From positions 36,322 through 100,321 of the forward strand of contig JAFXUD010000039.1 of assembly GCA_017535315.1 (NCBI GenBank): a stretch of DNA of 64,000 bases, written 5' to 3'. The translations under genes were made by a program, and so were the position numbers. A model generated the notes under the pieces. That model was not told the DNA's origin. It made no database searches and saw only the letters and a program-made list of their open reading frames with translations. This document shows positions 1 through 8,409 of the stretch, one piece after another; the first letter of the stretch is position 1, and every line of letters begins with the position of its first letter. Origin of the DNA: Victivallales bacterium (GTDB lineage: Bacteria > Verrucomicrobiota > Lentisphaeria > Oligosphaerales > Oligosphaeraceae).

Positions 1-1321
1 AGTCGTTCTCATTGTCGCCTGCCCAAAGCACGATGCAGGGGTGCTGGCGACGTTCTGCCACCACAATCTCCGCCTCCTTGCGGAAACGCGCCAGAAACTC
101 CTCGTCCTGCGGATAGGCGCCGCAGGCCATCGAAAAGTCCTGCCAGACCATGATGCCCTTGCGGTCGCAGATGTCGTAGAAGAGCTGCGGCTCATAGACG
201 TTCCCGCCCCAGCAGCGCAGCATATTGCAGTTCATCTCCGTGAAGAGCTTCAGGATGCGTGGAATGCGCTCCGCGTCGCGGCTATGAAGTGCATCGGCGG
301 GAACCCAGTTGGAGCCCTTGGCGAAAACAGGCACGCCGTTGATGATGAACTGGAAGCGACCTGGATGCTCCTTGGTGTTCAGCATGGTGTTGTCCAGAAC
401 GGCTGTACGGATGCCCAGCGTGGTATGCTTGTCGGCGATGACCTCGCCGTGGTGCAGGATTTCCACATGCACGTCATAGAGATTGGGGTCGCCGTAGCCG
501 CGCGGCCACCACAGTTTCGGGTTACGCACATTGAAGCGGAACTGGTTCCAGGTGAAGGTCAGCGGGCGTTCATCCGTGAAGCGCGATTCGCCGCAGGTCC
601 CCGTGATTCTCATCGAAAGCCCCTCCAGCACCTTCAAATCCGTGGTAAACTGGTAGAAGCAGTGGATGTCCGCACGGTTTTCATCGCAGCTTTCCACTGC
701 AAAGTAGAGCATCGTGATGTCGTTCGGCAACCGCTCCTCCAGATAGACAGGGCGCCAGATGCCAGCCGAGACAATGCGCGGCATGATGTCCCAACCGAAA
801 CAATGGGATGGTTTGCGTATGCGCAACGCCTCGATGCCGAAGGCATGGGCTCGATACCAGATGTCCATCGGCTCGTCCCGCACCATGTTCATCGGGGAAC
901 GCAGGCAGACAAAAAGCGTGTTCTCCTCCCCCGCTGGACGCAGCCATTCCCCCACAGGAAAGCGGTGAGGTATCAAGGCGTTGTCCGTGGAGGAAATCTT
1001 AATGCCGTTGAGCCAGATGTCCGCATAGCAGTCCAGTCCCTCGAAGACCAGGTCAGGATGCACGAAGTCAGGGGTTTTGAAGGTCCGCTCATAGCAAAAG
1101 GTATGAAACTCGTAAGGTCGCAGCTGAGTGCTGTTCGTCCCTATGAAGGGGTCTTCGATGAGCCCCGCACGCATCAAGTCGATCTCGACATTCCCTGGCA
1201 CCTTGCCAGACAAAACAGGAAGCAATTTCACATCTTCAGGGGTCTTATAGTCGAAATCACCTTCCAGAAAGTGCCTCATCGACCACTCGCCGCCCAGATC
1301 CATTCTTCTGCGTTCTGACAT
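1..1321 (-). CDS. Beta-mannosidase-like GH2 glycoside hydrolase (3' end outside the window)
   Basis: The minus strand is open from an ATG at 1321 to the window edge (440 codons, no stop), so the C-terminal part is missing. It begins MSERRRMDLGGEWSMRHF, and the region around residues 40-130 contains sugar-binding-domain phrases typical of GH2 beta-mannosidases (VPGNVEIDLMRAGLIEDPF, FEGLDCYADIWLNG). The visible end, near the left border, reads MLRCWGGNVYEPQLFYDICDRKGIMVWQDF, then a WAGDNEND that corresponds to the usual W-x-G-N-N-E acid/base region. There is no signal peptide, so a cytoplasmic enzyme acting on manno-oligosaccharides is likely. It is downstream of the GT4 gene on the same strand but separated by 108 bp holding a palindromic operator, so it is probably a separately regulated unit. 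The long plus-strand ORF over the same bases is a shadow. Confidence 0.9.
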   Translation of the reverse strand, partial: MSERRRMDLGGEWSMRHFLEGDFDYKTPEDVKLLPVLSGKVPGNVEIDLMRAGLIEDPFIGTNSTQLRPYEFHTFCYERTFKTPDFVHPDLVFEGLDCYADIWLNGIKISSTDNALIPHRFPVGEWLRPAGEENTLFVCLRSPMNMVRDEPMDIWYRAHAFGIEALRIRKPSHCFGWDIMPRIVSAGIWRPVYLEERLPNDITMLYFAVESCDENRADIHCFYQFTTDLKVLEGLSMRITGTCGESRFTDERPLTFTWNQFRFNVRNPKLWWPRGYGDPNLYDVHVEILHHGEVIADKHTTLGIRTAVLDNTMLNTKEHPGRFQFIINGVPVFAKGSNWVPADALHSRDAERIPRILKLFTEMNCNMLRCWGGNVYEPQLFYDICDRKGIMVWQDFSMACGAYPQDEEFLARFRKEAEIVVAERRQHPCIVLWAGDNEND

Positions 1322-1347
1322 CTTAATGCCGCTCCTGCATTCGTTTT

Positions 1348-1382
1348 TATACCATTGGTATATTTTTCATAGCATTGGTTTA
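1348..1382. promoter_or_regulatory. Tandem palindromic operator upstream of the GH2 gene
   Basis: A perfect 15-bp palindrome TATACCATTGGTATA lies at 1348-1362. A second, weaker copy, ATAGCATTGGTTTA, follows at 1369-1382. The centres are 20 bp apart, about two helical turns. The spot is the only intergenic gap before the GH2 start codon, so this is a good candidate site for a dimeric sugar-responsive repressor (LacI or GntR type). The regulator is not identifiable here; the two LacI operators at 47.6 and 52.9 kb have a different sequence. Confidence 0.6.
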
Positions 1383-1429
1383 TTTTAACTATAATCGCGA
1401 AAAATGGAATTGCAAGCGAAAGAGGCGCA

Positions 1430-2596
1430 TTATCCGCGCATTACCCCAGCCTTGTACTCTTCTTCAAGAATGCTTGCCATGTGCCGCCAACCAAAATTGC
1501 GTTTGACGGCGACCTGCCCCCGCTGCCCCATTTCGATGCGCCGATTTTTGTCACGGAGCAGGATGATAATCTCCTTGGCCACCTCCTCGGGTGTTTGCAT
1601 CTGGCAGAGGATGCCAGTAAGACCGTTTGAAACAACCTCTGGAGTGCCGTCCAGAGGATAGGCCACCACTGGGACGCCAGTGGCAAGTGCCTGGACGGCG
1701 GCGCGCGGCAATCCCTCCCGCAAGGAAAGATGAGCCAGAACCGTCATCAGCGGAGTATATCGCGGGACCTCCGACGGAGAGACCAGTCCCGTGAAGATGA
1801 AGTGGTCGCTCAAATCAAGTTCGGCAATCCTCGCCTCCAGTTTCTCCCGTAGGATACCATCGCCGACCAGCAGAAACTTCGCATTGGGGAAGGCATTGAC
1901 GATTATCGGTGCCGCCTCTATAAGCGTATCATGTCCCTTGAGTGGGAAAAGCCTGGCTATACAACCAATGACGGGGTCATTTTCCCCGATGCCCAACTGC
2001 TGGCGCAACTCAGGCTCAGGCTGTGCCCTCAGGTAGGCATTCAAATCCATGCCGCTATAGACGACCTTGTACTTTTCGCGCGGGGCAACATGGGCGGCAA
2101 CACACTGCTCCACCATCGCCTTGGCGACGGCGTAAATCTTGTCGCAGTAGCGTGCTGCATACCATTCGGCGGCAATGTAAAACCAGTTCAGCAGGAAGAA
2201 CTGCCCCTTGAAGAAAGGCTGACCATGGACGGTGTGCACCACAAAGGGCACCCCCTCCTTGCGGGCCGCAATACGCCCCAGAATGCCCGCCTTGGAGGCA
2301 TGTGTATGCACAACGTCAAAATGCTGCTCGCGGAATATCTCCCGCAACTGCTTGTAGGCGCGCCAGTCCTTTTTGGGACTCAATTCACGCACCAAATCAG
2401 AGACCTCGATAATCTTCAGGCCTTCGGGGCAGGTTCTGCTCAAAAGCTCCCCTTCTGGCCCAGGGGAAGGCCCCGTGACCAGCGTCACATCGTGACCATT
2501 CTCCAGCAGCCCCTGGCACGTGTAGAGAGTGTTCTCCTGCGCGCCGCCAACTATCATTCGGGTGATGACATGACAGATTTTCAGTTTCTTTTCCAT
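1430..2596 (-). CDS. Family 4 glycosyltransferase
   Basis: 388 aa, GT-B fold retaining glycosyltransferase. The N-terminal half starts MEKKLKICHVITRMIVGGAQ, where the GGAQ acceptor-side loop is typical of GT4. The central 'VYSGMDLNAY' and 'IARLFPLKGHDTLIEA' match the donor-binding half, and LSLREGLPRAAVQALATGVPVVAY near residues 290-315 is the family E-x7-E type motif (the second acidic position is not obvious). Start chosen at the ATG preceded by GAGGG with 7 nt spacing. It begins 16 nt after hflX ends, so it is probably the last gene of the rodA-lepB-hflX run. Role in envelope polysaccharide or glycolipid synthesis is inferred from family; the sugar is unknown. Confidence 0.85.
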   Translation of the reverse strand: MEKKLKICHVITRMIVGGAQENTLYTCQGLLENGHDVTLVTGPSPGPEGELLSRTCPEGLKIIEVSDLVRELSPKKDWRAYKQLREIFREQHFDVVHTHASKAGILGRIAARKEGVPFVVHTVHGQPFFKGQFFLLNWFYIAAEWYAARYCDKIYAVAKAMVEQCVAAHVAPREKYKVVYSGMDLNAYLRAQPEPELRQQLGIGENDPVIGCIARLFPLKGHDTLIEAAPIIVNAFPNAKFLLVGDGILREKLEARIAELDLSDHFIFTGLVSPSEVPRYTPLMTVLAHLSLREGLPRAAVQALATGVPVVAYPLDGTPEVVSNGLTGILCQMQTPEEVAKEIIILLRDKNRRIEMGQRGQVAVKRNFGWRHMASILEEEYKAGVMRG

Positions 2597-2612
2597 GTTT
2601 GCCCTCGCGGGG

Positions 2613-3896
2613 TTATATTCCTAAATTTTTCAAAGCCGCCTTTGGCAGCTTTGCATGGATGTGCGCCCCTCTCTCATCGTATTCCTCTGATAATATTGTA
2701 CCCCATTCTCGGATTCTCGCAAGGAGGTCAAGACGATTATGTGGAATAACCAGCTTCTTTTCCTGCCAACTTGCCGCCATAGCCCCCTCTAGGCAATGCG
2801 CCAGTTCCGCAAGTCCCACACCCGTCTTTGCCGAGCAAGGAATACCGTCAGGAAATCGCTTTTGGACGCGCTGGCGCGTCAAATCGTCAATTAAATCCAC
2901 CTTGTTGAGCACCAGCAGTGCACGACGCGCATCAGCACCGATTTCGCCAAGCACCCTCATGGTCGTCTCATGGCGTTCTTCCATGCCAGGCGTGCTCACA
3001 TCCAGCACCTCGACGATGATATCCATAAGCACAGTTTCTTCAAGGGTCGATTTGAACGCCTCAACCAGGTGATGCGGAAGTTTTCGGATGAAGCCGACCG
3101 TGTCCGCCAGAAGCAACGTCTGTCCGCCTGGCAGCTGATACTTGCGGACGGTTGGGTCTAAAGTTGCAAAGAGTTTGTTCTCCACCAGCACGTCCGCCCC
3201 TGTCATGGCATTGAGAAGGGAGGACTTTCCCGCATTGGTGTATCCGACAATCGCGGCAGTGGGAACGGGACGGCGAAGCCGCTGGAGCCGCTGGACCTCG
3301 CGGTGCTTCTGCACCTCCTCCAACTGCTGCTTCAACTTGGCGATTTTCATGCGGACGATACGCGAGTCCAGCTCAATCTGCTGTTCGCCTTCGCCACGCA
3401 TCCCCATGCCGCCTGCCATACCGCGCTGACGATTCAGATGCGTCCATTGACGCTTCAGCCTGGGCAACGAATAGTTGGAACGCGCCAGCTCAACCTGGAG
3501 CACCGCCTCCTTGGTCTTGGCGTGTGCAGCAAAGATGTCCAGAATGACCTCATGGCGGTCAATGACGGCCATGCCCGCCAGCTTTTCCCAGTTGCGCTGC
3601 TGCGAGGGGGACAGGGAATCATCGAAGACAATGGCGTCGGCCCCCAGCTCGCTGGCGCGCCGCGCAATCTCCGCCGCCTTTCCTGAACCAATCAGGTAGC
3701 CTGGGTTGGGTTCCCGCTGCTTGGCGATGTCGCTTCCAACCACATCCAGCCCCAACGTAGTACAAAGTTCCTTCAGCTCCAGCAGGAGTTCCGCGCACTC
3801 TTCGGCACCGCACTCTTGTGTCTGAATCGCCACCAGAAACGCAGAGGTGACGTGGGTCGAGTCTGCATCATTTATCTCAACGTCGTTTTTATGCAT
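2613..3896 (-). CDS. hflX: GTPase HflX
   Basis: 427 aa ribosome-associated GTPase; HflX proteins bind the 50S subunit and can split stalled or heat-damaged ribosomes. The N-terminal HflX domain contains NPGYLIGSGKAAEI and VIDRHEVILDIFAAHAKTKEAVLQV, a signature stretch of the family. A coiled region with a glycine-rich turn (GMAGGMGMRGEGEQQIE) leads into the G domain: G1 GYTNAGKSSL, G3 DTVGFI and G4 NKVD are all intact. Length and order match the family. It starts 3 nt after the preceding small membrane protein gene ends, indicating translational coupling within the minus-strand operon. Confidence 0.97.
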   Translation of the reverse strand: MHKNDVEINDADSTHVTSAFLVAIQTQECGAEECAELLLELKELCTTLGLDVVGSDIAKQREPNPGYLIGSGKAAEIARRASELGADAIVFDDSLSPSQQRNWEKLAGMAVIDRHEVILDIFAAHAKTKEAVLQVELARSNYSLPRLKRQWTHLNRQRGMAGGMGMRGEGEQQIELDSRIVRMKIAKLKQQLEEVQKHREVQRLQRLRRPVPTAAIVGYTNAGKSSLLNAMTGADVLVENKLFATLDPTVRKYQLPGGQTLLLADTVGFIRKLPHHLVEAFKSTLEETVLMDIIVEVLDVSTPGMEERHETTMRVLGEIGADARRALLVLNKVDLIDDLTRQRVQKRFPDGIPCSAKTGVGLAELAHCLEGAMAASWQEKKLVIPHNRLDLLARIREWGTILSEEYDERGAHIHAKLPKAALKNLGI

Positions 3897-3899
3897 GCT

Positions 3900-4397
3900 T
3901 CACTTCTTCAAAAGCTCATCCTGCTTGAAAGAGGCGAAAAGCCACTTTTTGTTTTCGCCTTTCACCAAATCGGAGGTGAACTCCCGCACCTCGTCGTAGT
4001 TGTAGTCGCCAGTTCTGGAACGGGTGCGTACCTTGACGGCACACCGCGAAACCGCCGTCGTCTTGGAGGTGAACTCCGTCTCAACGTCCAGGATGGTGAT
4101 TTCCATATAGTCGAAGTAGGAGCGTCCGCGCGTGGCGAGGCTGACCAGCTCGTCGGCTGGCATTTCACTGTTGAAAGGAAAGTCCTTGATGCTGATGAGA
4201 ACGCTGTCGTTCAGGAGGTTGCTCAATGTAGCCATCTTCACGCCCATTGCGATGTTGCCCTCCCCCGACGGCTTGCTCACGGCGTTCGCAATCGCCAGGA
4301 ACTGCTTGCGGACCTTGCGCGTCTCGCTCTGGCAGACATAGTACAGGATGCAGGCCAGCACCACCACCGCAAATCCAATCTCAATATACTTTTTCAT
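3900..4397 (-). CDS. Small membrane-anchored protein of unknown function
   Basis: 165 aa. I place the start at the internal ATG 4397 (MKKYIEIGF) because AAGGAG lies 7 nt upstream; an upstream extension of the frame overlaps lepB and lacks support. Residues 5-23 form one hydrophobic helix (an uncleaved signal anchor), followed by a soluble alpha/beta domain with evenly spaced charged strands (ITILDVETEFTSKTTAVSRCAVKVRTRSR). The strand-rich tail is reminiscent of NTF2-like folds, but I do not recognise a family. It lies between lepB and hflX (46-nt and 3-nt gaps), so it is co-transcribed with envelope and translation genes. Confidence 0.75.
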   Translation of the reverse strand: MKKYIEIGFAVVVLACILYYVCQSETRKVRKQFLAIANAVSKPSGEGNIAMGVKMATLSNLLNDSVLISIKDFPFNSEMPADELVSLATRGRSYFDYMEITILDVETEFTSKTTAVSRCAVKVRTRSRTGDYNYDEVREFTSDLVKGENKKWLFASFKQDELLKK

Positions 4398-4443
4398 CGT
4401 TGAACTCCTTTTCTGCTTTCCTACCCATTTCGCAAGAGGAGGC

Positions 4444-4944
4444 CTACCAGAGCGGCATTCCAAGGACGCGACTGGCGGGAATCTGGCCGAAAATGTGCTC
4501 GTCGATATCCATGGAGCGGTTGTCTCCAACCACATAGACATGCCCAGGCTCCACGGTCCTCGGGGGCAGGTTCCAGTTGCAGGGGCCAAGGGTTTCCCAT
4601 GGCTCCTTGGCCTTCTCGCCGTTCAGGTAAAGCTGCCCATCCCGAAACTCCACCGTATCGCCTTCCAGAGCGATGATGCGCTTCAGGATGTAAACCTTGT
4701 TGCCGACCATGCGCAGAATGGCCACATCGCCGCGCTTGGGCTTGGTCACCCAGTAGATGGGCTTCCAGCAGAAGGTGAAGCCGAAACCACTATACGTGGG
4801 ACGCATGCTCTCCCCCTGTATGACGCAGGGACGGCAGACAAAGCCGAAGAACACAATGCACACGGCTGCCAGTATCGCCAGCCGCTTCAGCAGCCGCGCA
4901 TCCAACTTCGGGAAAAAGAATTTCTCTAGAGAGCCCTGAAACAC
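4444..4944 (-). CDS. lepB: Signal peptidase I
   Basis: 166 aa, serine-lysine membrane peptidase (family S26) that removes signal peptides from exported proteins. One N-terminal transmembrane helix (about residues 21-38) is followed by box B with the nucleophile Ser46 (IQGESMRPT), box D with the general-base Lys88 (YILKRIIALEGDTVEF) and box E GDNR. The usual S-x-D-S-R after GDNR is replaced by SMDIDEHIFGQI, a minor variation. It is shorter than E. coli LepB, as in many bacteria with a single anchor. It starts 3 nt after rodA stops. Confidence 0.95.
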   Translation of the reverse strand: MFQGSLEKFFFPKLDARLLKRLAILAAVCIVFFGFVCRPCVIQGESMRPTYSGFGFTFCWKPIYWVTKPKRGDVAILRMVGNKVYILKRIIALEGDTVEFRDGQLYLNGEKAKEPWETLGPCNWNLPPRTVEPGHVYVVGDNRSMDIDEHIFGQIPASRVLGMPLW

Positions 4945-4947
4945 TGC

Positions 4948-6198
4948 CTATTCCTTTGGTTTCACAATAGTATGGATATGGACGCTCTGCACAAGCCCCG
5001 CCACCAGCAGCATCCCCAGGAGGCAGGAGCCGCCATAGCTGACGAAGGGCAGCGGAATGCCGATGATGGGCGAAAGCCCGATGCACATCCCCATGTTGAT
5101 GGCACAATGGGAGGCAACCAGAACGGCGGCCCCAATTGCGATGCTGGCACCAAACTCGTCGTTGGCGCGCATGGCGGTGCGGCACGTCAATACGATATAG
5201 ACCACAAACAGGAATATCACGCAGAGTGCCCCCAGCAGTCCCGTCTCCTCGCAGATGACGGCAAAGATAAAATCGGTGGGGGCGACGGTCCTGGGGAGGT
5301 AGCCCAGCGTGTGCTGCCGCCCGTTTGTATAGCCAAGCCCTTTAGAGCCGCCAATGGCAACTGTACGCAAGGACTGTTCCGCATTCCAGTTGTCGGGTTC
5401 GATGCGGTTCCCCTCTTTGTCACGGATGCTTTCTTTCATCCGATCGTAGATCATATCGAAGCTCCTCTGCATTTGCGCCTCTTTTTCCTCGCCGACAAAA
5501 GCGCCCACGGTGAAAATCGCCATCTCGCAAGGTTCCTTCATAAAGACCACGATACGCTGCTTCTGATACGGTTCCAAGACAAAGTACAGGAAGGGAAGAC
5601 TGATGGAAACCACCAGCACAATGATAAGCAGCCAACGCTTCCTAAGACCATTGACAAACAGAATGGCGAAGCTGAACGGCAGGAACTGCAGGCCTGTCCC
5701 CATATCATGCTGCAAGGCAATAATCCCAAAGGGAAGCATAATGATGGCCCCCCAGATGCAAAGTGGAGAGATGTTTGAGTATTTCAGGAGTGGATGCGAA
5801 AGCGCCCATGCCGTGAAGAGCAGCGCCGCCGCTTTCATCGGCTCCGACACCTGGACCGACATCCCTGGCAACCGCAGCACGCTGCGCGCCCCGACGTCCT
5901 TGCCTCCAGAGACAAAGACCATCGAAAGCAGCACCAGACCAACCGCAAATATCGCCCAGGAATAACGTCCCAACAGACGATAGTTCGTTAGGGCACAACC
6001 AAAATAGAGCACCATCCCGATACCGATGAAGACCGCCTGGATCAGCCAACGAGTTGGAAAAATCAGCGATTGGTACTCCATCCCCGCGCACCGAATGAAC
6101 AACAGGCCGATTCCCAGCAATAACACCATGCACAGAAAGGACAATTTGTCCATTCTGGACAATAGGCGCAAAAACTGTTTCAGGTCAAATGGATTCAT
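4948..6198 (-). CDS. rodA: SEDS-family peptidoglycan glycosyltransferase RodA
   Basis: 416 aa polytopic membrane protein with about ten hydrophobic helices. SEDS proteins polymerise lipid II in the elongasome. The signature C-terminal segment GIPLPFVSYGGSCLLGMLLVAGL and the loop with EQSLRTVAIGGSKGLGY are present; ALQHDMGTGLQFLPF is the conserved D-x-G-T region carrying the essential Asp. RodA is preferred over FtsW because of the neighbourhood (no division genes) and the N-terminus. First gene of a compact minus-strand run with lepB. The start codon follows a run of A/G (TCACCCGTAA upstream), without a strong ribosome-binding site. Confidence 0.93.
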   Translation of the reverse strand: MNPFDLKQFLRLLSRMDKLSFLCMVLLLGIGLLFIRCAGMEYQSLIFPTRWLIQAVFIGIGMVLYFGCALTNYRLLGRYSWAIFAVGLVLLSMVFVSGGKDVGARSVLRLPGMSVQVSEPMKAAALLFTAWALSHPLLKYSNISPLCIWGAIIMLPFGIIALQHDMGTGLQFLPFSFAILFVNGLRKRWLLIIVLVVSISLPFLYFVLEPYQKQRIVVFMKEPCEMAIFTVGAFVGEEKEAQMQRSFDMIYDRMKESIRDKEGNRIEPDNWNAEQSLRTVAIGGSKGLGYTNGRQHTLGYLPRTVAPTDFIFAVICEETGLLGALCVIFLFVVYIVLTCRTAMRANDEFGASIAIGAAVLVASHCAINMGMCIGLSPIIGIPLPFVSYGGSCLLGMLLVAGLVQSVHIHTIVKPKE

Positions 6199-6358
6199 TT
6201 ACGGGTGAGTTTTTTTCAGCATCTCTTCTGGAAAAAAGAAGCGTTCCAATTTGAAAGCTCTCATTTATGAATATAATTTAATAGAGAAGAAATTAAAATG
6301 GGTTATCTGAATTTTATTCAGGAAATGCTTTGTTCTCCAAAAGAGTAGTTTTCGGAAA

Positions 6359-6480
6359 CCGCGAAGCGGCAGCACACGAAGTGCGCGACCATGCGTAACC
6401 GCTGGCAAGCGCCCGAAGGGCGCGCAGCCTGCGGAAGTCATGCTCCACAAGAACCTGCGCCCGCAAGGGCGCAACAAAAA
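6359..6480. repeat. G+C-rich cluster of short hairpins (gap 6199-6537)
   Basis: The 339-bp gap between the divergent rodA and kinase genes is A+T-rich up to 6358. From 6359 to 6480 it carries a chain of small palindromes with purine loops: CCGC-GAA-GCGG, GCAC-ACGAA-GTGC, GCGCCC-GAA-GGGCGC and GCGCCC-GCAA-GGGCGC. No open frame spans it convincingly. It could be a decayed copy of a structured repeat element or the leader of the kinase transcript. Confidence 0.5.
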
Positions 6481-6537
6481 ACATTGCAGTTAACTACCCT
6501 CTCGGGGAACAGAGCGATTCCAAAAAGGAGAAGCAGG

Positions 6538-7530
6538 ATGAGCGCCAAGAAAAAGAATCAGGCCATTCCAGGCAGTTCTGTCCATCTGGACGACCTGGAC
6601 ACCGCCTGGCGTGTCGGGGCCCTGACCTGTCCCTATTGCGGCAAAGACATACCGATGGAGGGTCTTGCCTCGCTGGAGATGCACGACTGCCCGCATTGCA
6701 AAAACAAGTTCTTCATGCCGCGCAAGATGGGCGACTACTACCTGTACGAACCTGGCGGCGGCGGCGGCATGGGAAGCGTCTATAAAACAGTTTCCCGCCG
6801 TTTCCCTGGCAAGGTCCTCGCCATGAAACTGCTTGCCCGCAAGGCTCGCGACAACCCGTCCAACATCCACGCCCTGCTCAACGAAGCCGAGGTGAGTTCA
6901 CACTTCAATGATTCAGAATACCTCGCTGCCTGCTTTGACAGCGGCTATATGGACGACGAGTATTTCACGGTCATGCCCTTCATCTCTGGCGAACGGCTTG
7001 ACAAGCGTATTGAACGCCTCACCAAGATGCCGCCCTCGGAAGTGATTCCCATGACCATGCACATTCTAGCGGCTGAGCAGCATATCTACCGCAAGGGATA
7101 CCTATTCAGGGACATGAAGCCCGAAAACATCATCATCAACCAGTACGGCTATGCTATCCTGCTGGACTTTGGCCTCTGCATCCCGCTGGAGCAGGCACGC
7201 AACCCGCAGGATGAATTCATCTCTGGCTCCCCGTACTACATGCCGCCCGAACGTCTTCTCGGCAAACCCGAGGACGCCTGTTCCGAAATCTACAGCATCG
7301 GCATGGTCATCTACAATGCCCTGACAGGAACCACCATCTACGATGCCGATGACCTGGATGCGCTGGCACACCGCCATGTCGCCAAACTCAAGGTCAACAA
7401 TGCATCCAAGATGACGGACATCCCAAAGGATATTGCCGTCGTTCTTGAGAAGATGATCCGCCGCGAGGCGGAAGAAAGATACCAGACCTTCCAGGAAGTC
7501 GCCGAAGCCTTCAAACAACTGAAATATTAA
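6538..7530 (+). CDS. Zinc-ribbon Ser/Thr protein kinase
   Basis: 330 aa Hanks-type kinase. Start at 6538 is supported by AAGGAG upstream. Residues 31-34 and 51-54 give two CxxC pairs (CPYC, CPHC), a zinc ribbon in front of the kinase domain. The kinase core is complete: glycine loop GGGGGMGSVY (73-82), VAIK-equivalent Lys97 (LAMKLL), catalytic loop RDMKPEN (191-197, Asp192), DFG (210-212) and the APE-equivalent MPPE. No transmembrane segment or PASTA repeats follow, so it is a soluble single-domain kinase. Substrate unknown. It lies 22 nt ahead of the isomerase/epimerase gene and may be co-transcribed with it. Confidence 0.9.
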   Translation: MSAKKKNQAIPGSSVHLDDLDTAWRVGALTCPYCGKDIPMEGLASLEMHDCPHCKNKFFMPRKMGDYYLYEPGGGGGMGSVYKTVSRRFPGKVLAMKLLARKARDNPSNIHALLNEAEVSSHFNDSEYLAACFDSGYMDDEYFTVMPFISGERLDKRIERLTKMPPSEVIPMTMHILAAEQHIYRKGYLFRDMKPENIIINQYGYAILLDFGLCIPLEQARNPQDEFISGSPYYMPPERLLGKPEDACSEIYSIGMVIYNALTGTTIYDADDLDALAHRHVAKLKVNNASKMTDIPKDIAVVLEKMIRREAEERYQTFQEVAEAFKQLKY

Positions 7531-7552
7531 CAAACAACCCAAAGGAATTGCA

Positions 7553-8389
7553 ATGAGCGGACTTAAAATCGCCGTCATGGTCCACAACCTCCGTATTGAC
7601 TTCATGGAGGCACTGAAGTTCACAGCCGACATGGGATGCACAGGCGTCCATATGGCCATCTCCAAGGAGCGCTGCCCTGAATCGCTTGATGCCGCAGGGC
7701 GCAGGCAGCTCTTGCAAACCGTCAAGGACATGGGGCTAGAGTTTTCCGCCATTTGCGCCTGGGGCGGCAACGTCGATCTGGGCAACCCTGTGAATTTGCA
7801 GGAGCACATTGAGGAAGGGAAACGCCTTCTGGAGTTCGCCGCCGACCTGGAATGCGGCATCTGGCAGGGCCATTGCGGCATCATGCCCCATACCAAGGAC
7901 GACCCCAAATGGGCACGCTTCGTGGATTCATTCGGCCAGCTTTGCCAGCACGGCGAGAAGGTGGGCGCACGCCTTGCCGTCGAGACAGGGCCCGAGCCGC
8001 CAGAGGTCTTCATGCAGATGATTGAGGATGTCGGAAGCCCTGCCCTCAAAGTCAACTACGACCCCGCCAACCTCATCCTCTGGCCCGCCAAATACATGAT
8101 GTGGGCAAACGAGCCATACGACAAGGAGAAGGCCTTCGCGGAATACAAGCCTGTCGAGGGTGTCAAGGTTTTCGGCAAAAACATCATCCACACGCACGCC
8201 AAAGACGCCAAGGTCTTTCCCGAAGGACGCCGCGAGGTCCCACTCGGCGAGGGCTGGATTGACTGGCCGCTCTATGTCAGCTACCTCCGCGAAATCGGCT
8301 ATGACGGCTATTTCGCCATTGAACGCGAGGTCGGTGAAAACCCAAAGGCCGACATCACCAAGGCCATCAACTACCTGAAGACATTGTGA
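7553..8389 (+). CDS. Sugar phosphate isomerase/epimerase-like TIM-barrel protein
   Basis: 278 aa, xylose isomerase-like TIM barrel (AP endonuclease family 2 superfamily). Typical strand-end residues are visible: 'GVHMAIS', 'ICAWGG', 'LAVETGPEPPEVF' (metal-binding Glu), 'VNYDPANL' (Asp/Asn), 'IHTHAKDAK' (His-x-His) and 'YFAIEREVGENP' (C-terminal Glu), i.e. a full divalent-metal site. Start preceded by AAAGGA. Enzymes of this family isomerise or epimerise free or phosphorylated sugars and inositols; the substrate cannot be assigned. It is followed 20 nt later by a carbohydrate-binding lipoprotein, supporting a sugar-related role. Confidence 0.88.
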   Translation: MSGLKIAVMVHNLRIDFMEALKFTADMGCTGVHMAISKERCPESLDAAGRRQLLQTVKDMGLEFSAICAWGGNVDLGNPVNLQEHIEEGKRLLEFAADLECGIWQGHCGIMPHTKDDPKWARFVDSFGQLCQHGEKVGARLAVETGPEPPEVFMQMIEDVGSPALKVNYDPANLILWPAKYMMWANEPYDKEKAFAEYKPVEGVKVFGKNIIHTHAKDAKVFPEGRREVPLGEGWIDWPLYVSYLREIGYDGYFAIEREVGENPKADITKAINYLKTL

Positions 8390-8409
8390 TTTTTCATATG
8401 GAGGATTGT

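Noticed and set aside
41..1318. Long plus-strand open frame of 425 codons at the left end
   Set aside because: It lies antisense to the beta-mannosidase frame, which has recognisable family motifs; the plus-strand translation has none.
7102..8055. Minus-strand frame of 317 codons across the kinase and epimerase genes
   Set aside because: It spans two genes on the opposite strand with clear motifs and has no ribosome site or domain.
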